The notes under the pieces: generated by a model
The model's input: the letters and a program-made list of their open reading frames with translations, nothing else
Told to the model about the DNA's origin: nothing
Database searches by the model: none
Shown here: in pieces, positions 1 through 11,800 of the stretch
How positions within the stretch are numbered: the stretch's first letter is position 1
Layout of the letters: every line of letters begins with the position of its first letter
Program-made: the position numbers and the translations under genes
DNA from: Paroedura picta
Lineage: Eukaryota > Chordata > Lepidosauria > Squamata > Gekkonidae
Reading direction: 5' to 3'
NCBI RefSeq assembly: GCF_049243985.1
Contig: NC_135379.1
Coordinates: forward strand, 13,247,501-13,311,500
DNA: 64,000 nt

Positions 1-59
1 GTCAGGGAAAGCCCATCTCAGAGATGATGGGAGGAAGAGAAGATTCAACCAGAGTCTTC

Positions 60-412
60 CTCAAGCATTTAAAAGGCAGCCATGTAGAAGATGGAGCAGA
101 CCAGAAACAATGGAATTAAGTTAATACAAAACACATTCTGTCTAAACATCTGGAAGACGTTCCTGACAGTCAGAGCGGTTTCTCAGTGGAGCAGGCTTCC
201 TCAGAAGGTGGTGGGTTCTCCATCTTTGGAGATTTTTAAACAGAGGCCTGATAGCCATCTGACAGAGAGGCTGATTCTGTGAAGGTTCAAGGGCGTGGCA
301 GGTTACAGTGGATGAGCGATAGGGTTGTGAGTGTCCTGCACAGTACAGGAGGTTAGACTAGATGACCCAGGAGGTCCCTTCCAACTCTATGATTCTATGA
401 TTCTATGAGTCT
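60..412 (+). repeat. CR1/L3-type LINE 3' end
   Basis: Ends GAGGTCCCTTCCAACTCTATG with tandem ATTCTATG units, the usual CR1 terminus. The upstream part resembles the CR1 segment near 58.0 kb. 5'-truncated and not coding as a whole. Confidence 0.8.
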
Positions 413-1155
413 GCCAGATAATTGTCTCACACCCTTAACTCCTCTGCCACACTGGTTCTTTGTTTATTACATAGCCATCTGCTCTCAGTGCGGCAACTAT
501 GCCCGGTGTGTGTTCAGTGTCAATTCCAGGAAGTGCATGTTTTGCTAACAATCCTCTTGCCTGGATATCACTTGTGGTGTTTACACAATGCAAGTCTTCG
601 ATGCCTGCCTGGAGTTAAAACGGGGGCGGCGGTAATCAGGCACCTGGCAGGCTCCAGGGTGGGACTGGGCCGGCAGCCCTGTCATTATGAAAGCCAACCG
701 TGACCACTTTGTAAGCACAGAGAGGCCAGCAATCCACAAGCCTCCCAAAATAGCTGCTGGAGCCCCACTTGCCATAATGACAGAAGGACCACCGTGAACG
801 TTTAAAAGGGCTGTTTTCTTTGAAACCCACCAAACTTCTGTGGCGAGGCTCTCTCTGTCTAGGAAGACAATAAGAGCTCCTGGGGAAGACCAAGGACTAC
901 AGCCACAATGAAAGAACCAAACGTGGCCCTACAGAATGTCAGTGCAGCCACACTCTCTTCGAAGTCACAGAGGCAGACTGATACTATGACCAGGTGGAAA
1001 AAATGGCCCAGGTCAGTAGTTCCCCCCTCTGGCCTTCTCAGTGTATCAGTTTTCTCACTCCCTGACAGCAATTGGCTTTCATTTCTTCATTGTTCTGGCC
1101 TCTTGTCTTCATGTCAGTGCCCAAGGCGCACAATTTAAGCTTGAGATGAGGGCCA
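413..1155. other. Unassigned intergenic sequence
   Basis: No gene, RNA or repeat that I recognise; short open frames on both strands show no family resemblance. Confidence 0.5.
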
Positions 1156-1704
1156 GGGTTGCTTTTTAGCTTGGTATAGTAGTTAAGAGCCTCTTGTGGC
1201 GCAGAGTGGTAAGGCAGCCGACATGCTGTCTGAACCTCTGACCATGAGGCTGGGGGTTCGATCCCAGCAGCTGGCTCAAGGTTGATTCGGCCTTCCATCC
1301 TTCCGAGGTCGGTAAAATGAGTACCCAGCTTGCTGGGGGGTAAACGGTAATGACTGGGGAAGGCACTGGCAAACCACCCCGTATTGAGTCTGCCATGAAA
1401 ACGCTAGAGGGCGTCACCCCAAGGGTCAGACATGACCCGGTGATTGCACAGGGGATACCTTTACTTTTAGTAGTTAGGAGTGGCAGCCTCAAATCTGGAG
1501 AACTGGGATTGATTCCCTGCTCCTCCTCCACATGCTGGCTGGCTGACCTTGGGCCAGTCATGGTTCTCTCAGAGCTCTCTCAGCCTCACCTGCCTCACAG
1601 GGTATCTCTTGTGGAGAGAGGGAAGGGAAGGCGATTGTAGGCCACTTTGAGAATCTTTCAGGTAGTGAAAAGTGGGGTATAAAAACCAGCTCTTCCCCTT
1701 CTCC
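1156..1704 (+). repeat. MIR-like CORE-SINE, split by a younger SINE
   Basis: tRNA-like head (TTAGCTTGGTATAGTAGTTA) at 1156-1185 continues after the insertion at 1468-1704, with the core (GACCTTGGGCCAGTCA) and the tail ending AAAAACCAGCTCTTC. The inserted element is flanked by a 9-bp duplication, TAGTAGTTA. Confidence 0.8.
1186..1467 (+). repeat. tRNA-headed SINE with RTE/Bov-B-type tail (Sauria-SINE-like)
   Basis: Head GAGCCTCTTGTGGCGCAGAG holds an A box and GGTTCGATCCC a B box. The tail reads GTCAGACATGACCCGG and ends TACCTTTACTTT. Target duplication TAGTAGTTA at 1177-1185 and 1468-1476. Confidence 0.85.
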
Positions 1705-2330
1705 TTATGGCTTGTTGGTGTCACAAAGGTGCCAATGGCTCTCTGAAGAAAACAGCTGGTGGAATCCACAGGGGTGGTTTCTGCCCACAGAACATAATCT
1801 TCTTCCCTCTTCCTGCCACAGTGCTGCAAAATGCTGCTGTCAGGGCCTCTCTTACACTGTGGTCAGGACAAGCTACAGTTTTTGCACTGCACGGCAGGTG
1901 ATCACCAGGTAAAATCCAGCCAGTGTCTCCACCCACCAGGTGAAATCCATCCAATGTCAATCTCACAGCGAAATCAGCAGCGCGCCAAGGAGCCAGGTGG
2001 GCGGGAAAGGACTTTTGTAGACTCTCTCCAGTTAAACAAGACTTCATTTCTACAAGGCACAAACTCAAGGAAAACAAGCAAAAAGGCATAATCTAACTAG
2101 CATCCTTTCAGTTCTAGGTTGCATCTGATCGAGGCAGCATGCCTCTACCCTGGTGTACCCACAGCTCCCTTTTTGCACCATTCCTCCTGGGCAAGCACAT
2201 GCTCCCCAGAGTCCCCACAAGGGAGCCAAGAAGGGCACCCCAAACAAAGGAGCAGTTCCCCTCCAGCTCGTCGAACCTGCACCCTCCCAATCAAGCGCTG
2301 TTAGCATAATCAAAGGGCTGATGTGTTCAG
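1705..2330. other. Unassigned intergenic sequence
   Basis: No recognisable gene or repeat. Confidence 0.5.
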
Positions 2331-2566
2331 AGCCAGCTTGGTGCTGTGGTTAGAGCCGCAGACTCTCATCTAGAGAGCCAGGGTTGATTTCCCATTCCTC
2401 CTCCACGTGCAGCCAGCTGAGTGGCCTTGGGCCAGTCCCAGTTCTCTCAGAGCTCCCTCAGTCTCACTTTGCAGAGTGTCTGTTGTGGGGAGAGGAAGGG
2501 AAAGGTGTTTGTCAGCCACTATGAGATAGTAAAAAGCAGGGTACAAGAACCATCTCTTCTTCTTCT
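2331..2566 (+). repeat. MIR-like CORE-SINE
   Basis: Head AGCCAGCTTGGTGCTGTGG, core GGCCTTGGGCCAGTCC and tail ending ATCTCTTCTTCTTC. Confidence 0.8.
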
Positions 2567-3218
2567 CTCTCCCACCAGCACAGAGCATCTTCCCCCTTTC
2601 TTCCTACCCATGAGATCTGCTGGACTGGATTCCATGACCGTAATTGTCAAAGCACACCCTGTCCCCCTTGCCATTCATCTCACTATAGCCCCCCCCCCAC
2701 CTGACCCACACTTCAGGGGGCGTTTTGTACTGCACTGAGAGGCAAGAAGGGTGCAGTCCAAAGGTGGGAATCCTTCCTGCAGATCCGGTGACTCCAAGTC
2801 AATGATGCAGTTCTGAAGGGGGGGGGAGAGAAAGTGTGTTTGAGGGGGCGATCCCCCTCGGGTGCAGCGGTTCCCCCACACGCACTGTTACTGACCGGGC
2901 ATGCTCAGTTTTGTGGCGTTCTGGAAGAGAGCTTTAGGGCAAAAGCACAGGTACGCAGTCATACCTACTGAGAGCCTGACTGCAGAAGATGCAGCCACCC
3001 CCTTCGTCCCAGAAAGCCCCAATGTTCCTTTTCAGAAGACTCCTAAAACTGAAGCCTGAACTGATTCTTAACCACCAACAACTGAGCTATCATAGGAGAA
3101 AAGCAGAGTGTTTTCTTCCCTTTGGCTTTAGCACCCAAGCAGACTGCTCACTAGAGTCATTCCCAACAAACATGGCATTTAAAAAAGCAAGGCCCCCTGA
3201 AACCTAAACGTTTACTGC
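2567..3218. other. Unassigned intergenic sequence with homopolymer runs
   Basis: Holds a C run near 2690 and a G run near 2820; no gene seen. Confidence 0.5.
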
Positions 3219-3226
3219 TTCTAAAG

Positions 3227-3362
3227 CAGGGGTAGTCAACCTGTGGTCCTCCAGATGTCCATGGACTACAATTCCCATGAGCCCCTGCCAGCATTTGCTG
3301 GCAGGGGCTCATGGGAATTGTAGTCCATGGACATCTGGAGGACCACAGATTGACTGCCCCTG
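3227..3362. mobile_element. 136-bp palindromic hAT-like MITE, full length
   Basis: Termini CAGGGGTAGTCAACCTG and its complement enclose two near-perfect complementary arms meeting at about AGCATTTGCT. Flanked by the exact 8-bp duplication TTCTAAAG (3219-3226, 3363-3370). No coding capacity. Confidence 0.93.
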
Positions 3363-3370
3363 TTCTAAAG

Positions 3371-4479
3371 TATGTAGCTGGATAAACCAGAATGAAAAGC
3401 CCGCATACCAAAAACAGCTGGCCCTGCTTAATATTTATGGGCATCTGCTGTGACGATGGCAATGCCGCTCAAGAGGTCCGGAGAGGCGAGGTGCCTTTGC
3501 ATCACGTCAGTTTTGGCCTGTGCGATCTGAAGCGTCTCTTACCAGTATTTGGAGCATAAAATCCCATCGCTTCTGCTTAATTGCCGTGTCCAAGGAACCC
3601 CGCGCGAGAAAAGGAGAACTCAAGCAATTCGCAACAAGGAGTGGGTTTCTTTCGCCTGCCGAGTCAAAATGACAGGGCAGATTAAATCCACAGTAGTCCA
3701 CCCATTCTTAGGCGAGGAGACATCAGGGAAACCTGGGCATTTATCTGGACTAATGTGAGTAAAAATCCTACAAGGTGACGGAAAGCAGGAAGTCAGAAAG
3801 GAGGGAGGGGGACTGTGCCTGCTCCCTGCTCTTGATATCCTGCCGATTGTCCGCAGTGACCTAGGTGCTCATCTACAATTGGGACATGTTCCAAGTTGCA
3901 CAGAAACTGCTCATGCGCATGCAGCACTTGCTCTAGAGGGGCAATGGGAGGCATAGATTGGTGGCTCAGCCTATGTCCTGTCTGCCAGGGACAAAATGAG
4001 AAGATCACTTTTTAACAGACCGTCCATTCATTGACCTGTTTATGGTTGCTGAACAGGTTCATTCAACTGGAACTCCCTAGCTCTTTTAATGACGCTGCCA
4101 TTAATCACTAACCTGGACATTTTTAGTCCCTCTACTATGTTTTCCAAACCGGAGCCGAACCAGAAGGACAGATAACTTTACAAACTCAGCTTGTTATTCC
4201 AGCAAGGCTCTTGCATCTCCTAAACATCTTTTGTTATACTGCACAGGGGTTGGGTTTTTTCATGAGGCTGTTCACTAATTTACTGCTAATTTACTCCCTC
4301 CCTATTTACGCAGTCTGGTGATTTCCATTGCGTTGTCCGAAGAAGTTTTGCATGTACACAAAAGCTCAGATAACCTCCCCTGCCTCCTAAGTAGCGATTG
4401 TGTAGGCAAGCTACATTAGGGATGTCTGCACTTACTTGATTGTAACCAAATATTCAATTTTTTAAAATTCTGTTGTATA
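3371..4479. other. Unassigned intergenic sequence
   Basis: No convincing gene or repeat; AT-rich toward the right end. Confidence 0.45.
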
Positions 4480-4985
4480 AGTGACAACTCAGCAACAACA
4501 GAAGGCCTGCGACCTTCATAATATTCCACTATGTCCCCCAAGAACGTTACATTCTAGCAAACAAAATCTGCTTAGGATCCTCGGCCCCAAGGAAGTAAAA
4601 TTGGCTTCAGTCAGGGACTTTTCAGTCCTGGCTCCGGCCAGGCGGAAGATCTTGCCAAGTGAGATCAGTTCCACAGGGCCTGCAAGTCCGAGCTCTTCCG
4701 CCAGGCCTATAGCTGAAGCCTAGAAACAGCTTTATAGTTTGCTGGTCTCCCAGTGACAACCCACCCAATGGAATGTTATCGGAATTGATTTATTACTATT
4801 ATTTCAATTTGGGAAGAAGGTGCTTGGCAACTGGTTTTGCTATATATTGAATATTACATTCTTTTAGTTGTATTTATTCCTCAATTTTATCCTGCCCTTC
4901 CCGGCATGATGTATTCTAATCCTTTTGTAAGTCACGCTGACCTTCCAAGAAAGGGCGGGGTATAAAGAAATGCAATAAATGAATT
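4480..4985 (+). repeat. LINE (L2/CR1-type) 3' fragment
   Basis: Decayed reverse-transcriptase 3' region (GCCAGGCGGAAGATCTTGCC and nearby reads like other squamate LINE ends), then an untranslated part ending GGGGTATAAAGAAATGCAAT with an AATAAATGAA tail. Confidence 0.6.
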
Positions 4986-6465
4986 TAATATATAATATGC
5001 CTCAGCCACACTCACTTACCAAAGGCGCCCTTGGTTAACCTTTCTAACTAGCCATGTGCTATAAAGCAGCATGCTTCTCTGAGCCGGAATTAAAAACTCC
5101 AAAAACAGAAGCTGTGTTATAGCAGAACTCCTGTGTGCAGCAGTAGTCTATCAGGAAGAAGGCCTTTCAGGCAATCGGACACGAAGTTCCATAGGCTATT
5201 TTCATGACAGGACAAACCGAATCCCCATATAGAGGGAAAAACGTATACTATTTCAACAGCATACTTAACTATACCAAAGTTACAACTGCAAACCATTTCA
5301 GGGCAGCAATTTCCTACATAGAAACAGCCAATTTATAAGCTATTTTGTTTAAAATAGTAGACTATCAGCATACTATTAAATTTAAAATAAAGTATAGCGA
5401 GATGTGCCAAAAAATGCAGGTAATAAACGTAATATAGCCATTAACCCAAAACCCTACCTCCTCACACAGAGATAATAAAACCACCAGCATGATCGCTCTT
5501 TTATATAATCTGTGGCATGGCTGCACTTAAGAGGAGAGAATAATTCTGGCCAGCCCATCTAAAAATATTATAGGCCAGAAAACGTACAGGAACAGGCAGT
5601 CAAAAATTATGAAGGGGTTGGAGCACCTTCCCTTTTTGGCAGGGTTGAAGACTGAGCAGCTTTTTAGTTAAGAAAATGACAGGGAGAGGGCTTCCTATTA
5701 TGCAAGGTATGGAGAAATGAAAGAGAAAGGTCTTTCCCCTCATCCATAATACAAGAACTTGGGGCCATCCGGTGAAAATGATTAGCATACAGAACGAACA
5801 AGCTAAACAAGCTCTTTTACAGAGAATACATAAATCATTGCTTTGTGACAATGGCCACCAGCTGAGGTGGTTTCTATCAAAATAAAAGTAGGATGCTCAG
5901 AGGCCATACACTGAATACCAGCCGCTGGGGGGGGGGGTGCACTAACATTTACCCTTCTGGTAGAAGACTAGGAGACCTGGTAGGCCACTGTGGGCAAATG
6001 GGAGACTCAATGAGATGGATCACTGTCCAATGCTTAAGGGGCCTTTGTGCATTTTTAGAACGGACCGTGATGCCTATGACTACGCTGGGGCAACCAATCA
6101 GGATACAGCAGCCCCAGCCCATTTCTCCATTCGGAGGCTACCAACTCAGGGTCCTTAGCATACCAGGGCAGGGCCATGCTGGCTTGATCTTCTCCCAATC
6201 CCTTTCTTCACTTGCCACTTAGCTACATTGACCAATGAATGGTCTCCCATGTGGTGGCCTCAGGTAATACATGTTTTAGAAGGTGGGCTCCAAATCAGAT
6301 ACTTTGGAAACATTAGTCGGAGCTACTCCTAACAGTACGTCACCACCATGTTTATGTAAATCAAATATATATAAAATAAATTTAGAAACAGATTAAATTA
6401 GACATTTCTTTAAAAATATATATGCTCATTCTAACAGGTCTCAAAACATTTATTTTTTTCAGGAT
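4986..6465. other. Unassigned AT-rich intergenic sequence
   Basis: No gene recognised. A G run lies near 5930. Open frames are short and unlike known families. Confidence 0.45.
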
Positions 6466-6670
6466 TTTTCTTTGCCACCCAGCAAGCCTTTCGATTTTGA
6501 TCTTATACAAAAGAGGATTTCACACAATAATTTGACCACTGAGGAAGGCCCCTGGGAGTCAAAACACATTTGGTCTATTCTGTCATGTGCATTTAGATAT
6601 GTATTGTTTTTAATACACTGTTTCCGTGCACTTTGTTGAATAAATATATATTTGTAATAATTTTTTTATT
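6466..6670 (+). repeat. Unclassified interspersed repeat end
   Basis: Contains ACTGAGGAAGGCCCCTGGGA followed by an AATAAATATATA tail, a form seen at the 3' ends of several vertebrate non-LTR families. Family unknown. Confidence 0.35.
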
Positions 6671-7181
6671 GCTTTGCAGTTCAACTTTTGGGTTCCTGAA
6701 TCCCACGTCATGACCAAGGAGACTGGCCTCAACCATATTTTTCTTGTTCTTCCCAGCTCTTCACATGGGAAGAGCTTTGGCAACTCTGCCCCACCGTCCA
6801 ACACCACCTGTAGACACAGCAGTGCAAAGATGCCTGGGGAATAAGCAGGATAGCATCACTGCCTTTTAAAACAAATCCCAACCCACCCCCAAAAGCGTCC
6901 AAACAACCCACAAAGGTCTGCATTTCATCCACACAACAGCTCTGCAGGGTAGGCTTGACCGAAAGTGCATGACTGAGAGGCTGGTGGCTCGGTACAGATT
7001 TCATTTTATTTACTTATTATTTATTTAGAGGCTTCTCTGCCGCCACCTTGAGATTGCTCAAGGTGAACAACAAAGACTTGGTAAACATAAAAATCAAGAT
7101 ACGTGAATTCTGTCCGAAGCATCCTTAAATCATTAAATTTGAAAATAGAACATAAAATAGCATAAAATAGATTAAAATCAC

Positions 7182-7437
7182 TGGCCAGTGTGGCGTAGCG
7201 GTTAAAAGCGGCAGCTACTAATCTGGCAAGCCAAGTTTGATTCCCCACTCCTCCACCTGCAGTCAGCTGGGTGACCTGGGGCTTGTCACAGCCTTGATAA
7301 AGCTGTTCTCACAGAACAGTCCTGGCAGAGGTGTTTGAGCCCCATCTACCTCCCAGGGTGGGGAGAGGAAGGGAAGCTGCTTTGAGACTCCTTTGGGCAG
7401 GGAGAAGCTGGGTAAAAATATCAACTCTTCTTCTTTT
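7182..7437 (+). repeat. MIR-like CORE-SINE
   Basis: Head GGCCAGTGTGGCGTAGCGG, B-box-like GTTTGATTCCCC and tail ending CAACTCTTCTTC. Confidence 0.8.
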
Positions 7438-7449
7438 AGCCCCATGGGA

Positions 7450-7740
7450 GGAGGGGATAGGATGAGGGAGGCCCTAATCAGATGTTTTAATAGTTTTTTC
7501 CACTGCCCTCAATCGTGGGCCTGGTGGAAGAGCTCCATTATGCGGGCCCTGTGGAACTCTGCAAGCTCCATCAGGGCCCTGATTTCCCCGGGAAGCTCAT
7601 TCCACCAAGCGGGAACTAGCATCTCCCAGAAACTTAGCAATACTGGCTCTTGCAATTTGGTCAGCTTAGGATGAAAACACTGACGTGCCTGCTTGGGACG
7701 CTGAGATCCACGGGGAGGCCTTTCCTAGACGGGGACTCTG
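7450..7740 (-). repeat. LINE 3' fragment, minus strand
   Basis: Minus strand reads TTGGTGGAATGAGCTTCCC and ATGGAGCTCTTCCACCAGGC, typical of squamate L2/CR1-like LINE ends. Decayed. Confidence 0.6.
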
Positions 7741-8071
7741 CCGCACAATGACCATCAAGTACGTAATTTAATGAAAGAGATTTCCAACTCGCAGGAAGAA
7801 GTCGGCCATAGTTTGAACCGAGTTAACCCAACCCTGAAATTTGCGGGGAATGTTTATTAGGGCCCAAGTTCTATGACAGCCGCTGCCTAGATCATCCAAG
7901 TATCACAATCCAGTTAAGAACCTCAAAAAATCAGCTAGATCTTAGCCCCTTTAGAGAGCCTTTTATCTTTCTATGACGTGCAACTAAAAAGACACAACAT
8001 TTCATTCTGAAAGGACAAACAACCGCCACTGTTGCGTTTCCTATTCCAGGACAGTGATACAACATTGCAAC

Positions 8072-8498
8072 CACGGAGTTCGGTGTAATTTTATTTTGTC
8101 TTCCGCCACTGACGGGCATGGAAATTAGTTACAAAACTGGTTACAAGGGGTTTGATCAAAACTGGTTTGCAGTGCACTGCGTCGGCCGTTTGGCGGGGCG
8201 CATGTTTCCCTGGAAAGAGACGGCTAGATGGTTTGTTTTTCTCCCTGCCTCCTTTCATAACCCCAAAGGCTCCTTCTCAGTTCCATTGTTTCTTCCTCTG
8301 TGGCCTGTATCTTATAAAGGTACCCGGAAAACAAACTGGCCGTTTTCCACATAGAAGTCCAGGGACTTGACACCTTTGCCCGTCCAACTGCAGAACACCT
8401 GAAGGCTGTGCTTTCCCACAATTCCACGCCCTGCAGCAGTGACGTTCAAGTGATGCTGAGGCCAGACGCTTTGGTGAGTTCTGAGGATGTTTCGGCAG
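8072..8498 (-). other. MTPAP: MTPAP 3'UTR with polyadenylation signal
   Basis: On the minus strand AATAAA lies at 8095-8090, about 400 nt after the stop, followed by a GT-rich stretch (GTGGTTG, TGTTGT). This supports cleavage near 8072, an estimate. A second AATAAA at 7858-7853 could serve a longer transcript. Confidence 0.55.
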
Positions 8499-8837
8499 CT
8501 ACCGTGCCCATGTACTGAAGGTCTTTCCCCCATTGCTATCTGTCTTTAAGAAGTCCAGCAAGTTTCTGATTCTTTCGCTGGTGGTGCCCTTCTTCCTCCT
8601 CACACCCTTGGTGGCATTTTTTGCAGTCGCCGCTGGAAGAATGGCTGCCATGCCCCAGGGCTGGTCACTGCTGGAGGAAGAACGCTTGGTCTGTTCCAGA
8701 AGCCAGGCGCTCTCTCTGGCCAGACTGACAAACCGTTCAAGTTGCGTCGTGTTGACGTTCCTGCTGATGTTGAGGTTCTGCTCAAAGGGATTCTGTATAT
8801 GCAGCGGAGAAGAATCAGGCTTGTTTTGCTCCTTCCC
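8499..8837 (-). CDS. MTPAP: MTPAP coding exon 9 and stop
   Basis: Begins [20 protein letters not shown] after acceptor AATCTGCAG and continues with [14 protein letters not shown] and [12 protein letters not shown] basic segment KGVRRKKG leads to the C-terminus FSTWAR and stop TAG at 8501-8499. Residues after DQPWG diverge strongly from the human sequence, as is usual for this tail. Confidence 0.93.
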   Translation of the reverse strand, partial: GKEQNKPDSSPLHIQNPFEQNLNISRNVNTTQLERFVSLARESAWLLEQTKRSSSSSDQPWGMAAILPAATAKNATKGVRRKKGTTSERIRNLLDFLKTDSNGGKTFSTWAR

Positions 8838-11800
8838 CTGCAGATTTCAAAGGAGAACTACTTTTAACATTCACCTGAGACCTTGTAGGATGCAACGACT
8901 CAGAGCGGATATGCTGCTGTAAACTCATTGTTTTAAGCAGACTTCTAGCAATTGCTACACAGAAAGAGAAAAGATTATCTACCAAGAAGCCTTAGAGCAG
9001 CTGTTCTCAGCTTTTTTTTACTGTTGGGAAACCTCTGAAACATTTTTCAGGCTTTGAGAAACCCCATAAATGGCACGATTGTGCAGAATGTGGTTGGGAA
9101 ACAGAGCTGTGGACATGCCCACCCAGGGCCCCTTCCCACCCTGAGAGAGGGCTGAGAGAGCTCTGACAGGACCGCTCTGTTAGAACAGCACTACCAGGAC
9201 TGTAACTATCAGGATTAGCTGAAGGTCACCCAGCTGGCTGCATATGGAGGAGCAGGGAATCAAACCCACTCGCCAGATTAGAACTGGCCACTCTTAACCA
9301 CTACGCCACGCTGGCCATCTTGGACAAGGCCAATGGCCAATCCAGTCCAACATGCTGTGTCACACAGAGGCCAAATCTTAGGTGTTATCAGGAGGTCCAT
9401 CAGTGGGGCCAGAACTCCAGAAGCCCTCCCTGTTGCCCCCCAAGCACCAAGATTACAGAGCATCACAGCCCTGAACATAGTGTGCTACCAAGTAACGTCA
9501 AAAGGGATTTCCCGCCCAAAACAGGTGGGGTCACAAATGTCAAATCTGATATTGCTTCAAAATTCTAGATGTCTGACCACACTTTGAAGAGTTACCAGCA
9601 GAGACAGAACAGTCAAATATTTTTACCTCACGAATGTTTAGCGAATACTTATTGAAAGGGAAATTCCCAAAGTATTCAAAGAAGTCACCCAGCAGCACAT
9701 CTGAAAGACAAAAAGAACGTCACACGAAGAAGGGAAGAGGCCACAGTTAATATTTGACTGTTGAAAATGTTGACAGCTAAGCTCCTTACCCAAACTCTGT
9801 GTGTTTCCTGTGGGCTTAATTTTGTTCAAGTCGCTAACAAACGTGCAGTCGTGACCCTCAATCACCTGCTTATCTTGTAGATCTAGAACAAAAACAAGCT
9901 GGCTGGAATGACCCCAGTTGAGCACGGCACAATTTTACAAGTTAAACGTAATGAGATTATATGGAGAAAACCAGTTTAGATAAGCATATTTTACTGGATG
10001 AAGGATCCAGGATACATTTGTGTGATAGATTACAAAGATAATGACAAGCATTTCAGTTATTAATAGAATTCAAACAGTGAAGCTGCAGATGTGCCCAGAG
10101 GGGAAAGGACTGTGCTCCCGGCTTTTAAATGCACTCCTTTTCTAATCGCTGTCAACACCGCCAAACACCTGCTCTGCTTTGAAATGCAAATGAAGGGTAC
10201 AGGCTTCAATGCTGCTGTCAATGTTTGGGTCCAATGATAAAAACAACACATGACCTTTGTGAGTTCAGACTGGCCAGCCCTTTCAATGGGCAGCAATTGT
10301 ACTTTAAATGTGGAGGATTTAACAGCGAGGGCATTGCTATCCAAGTGGCACGCTTTGCCCACAGCAAGAGGGTGCAGCGATCAGAAGCATGTTATTGATC
10401 CTGAAACAGTAAATTATTTGTTGTTGTTCCTTAAGACCAGGGGTAGTCAAACTGTGCCCCTCCGGATGTCCGTGGACTACAATTCCCATGACCCCCTGCC
10501 AGCAAATGCTTAAGACTTTGTTTCCCATAAGGGACGCTTGTCACACACGCCCCAAGTCCAGAACAATCGTCATTCTATCAATCTGGACAATGCAGAGCGC
10601 CAATCACTAGACGCTGTACTACTTCAAGGCCATTCGGAAAAGGGTTTTGATCTGGTCATCATCCCTGTTTCTAGTCCTCAGGTTGGCAGGAATGAATTTG
10701 ACACTGTTAGCAAGTCAGCTAGGGCAGGCCAAAAAAGAAAAGAAAGAAAAGGCAAACAGAAGCAAAATATCCAGAGGTAGAAATGGACCAGCCCCTTCCC
10801 TTTTGTGCATCTCCGCCACTTCTTGCATGCTGGGCACTGTTTGAACATTGAACACAGACATGAAAGCCAAAAATCGTGGGGAACAGGCAGTATGAGTGAA
10901 ATTCTGGCTGTGCCTAACACAGTTATGCAAATTATAAGCAAAGTATGCCAACGCTTTACACTAATCACCATTTATGTAGCAAATTCCAAGTGTCCAGACT
11001 TTCTTGCAAGCTTTATGGTAAACCAGGATCGCCACCTATGTATTCCAGACAGTGACTGCGGACAAGAGGGTAGCAGTTTGCCTGGGGTCACCAATGTGTG
11101 CAGGGCTTTGAACCAGAAACTCCTCATCTGGGCTGGGAACCCGTTCTCTTCACTGCAGCGCTGCACCAACTCCCAAGCATTACTGTAACATGTAAAAGTG
11201 TTCTAAAATGAGCTTTCCTTTTGGTCGACAAAACTGCCCTTGAATTAAGATATGGGCAGATTCCTACTTTTACATTCTTTAATTTGGGATGGACCAACCC
11301 CCTCCCCAGTTACAATCCACATATCAAAGGTGGACGTGTGTAAGAAGAAGAAGAGTTGGTTCTTATATGCCGCTTTTCCCTACCCGAAGGAGGCTCAAAG
11401 TGGCTTACAGTCGCCTTCCCTTTCCTCTCCCCACAACAGACCCCCTGTGGGGTGGGTGAGGCTGAGAGAGCCCTGAAATCACTGCTCGGTCAGAACAGTT
11501 TTATCAGTGCCATGGGGAGCCCAAGGTCACCCAGCTGGCTGCATGTGGGGGAGCACAGAACCAAACCGGGCATGCCAGATTAGAAGTCCGCATTCCTAAC
11601 CACTACAACAAACTGGCTAAAAGAAGGGCAAAGGCATTCTGAGGAAGACTTCAGATCCTGATTTCAAAGTATCAGGGAGTGCCAGGGACACATTCCATGC
11701 ACGTAACTGAGTGAGGGTCTCATATTTCAGGGCCCAGTAGCTACAGCCAAGAAGGTAACATCGGATGAGAAGGAGCCTTTCGAGTTCATCGAGAGCCACT

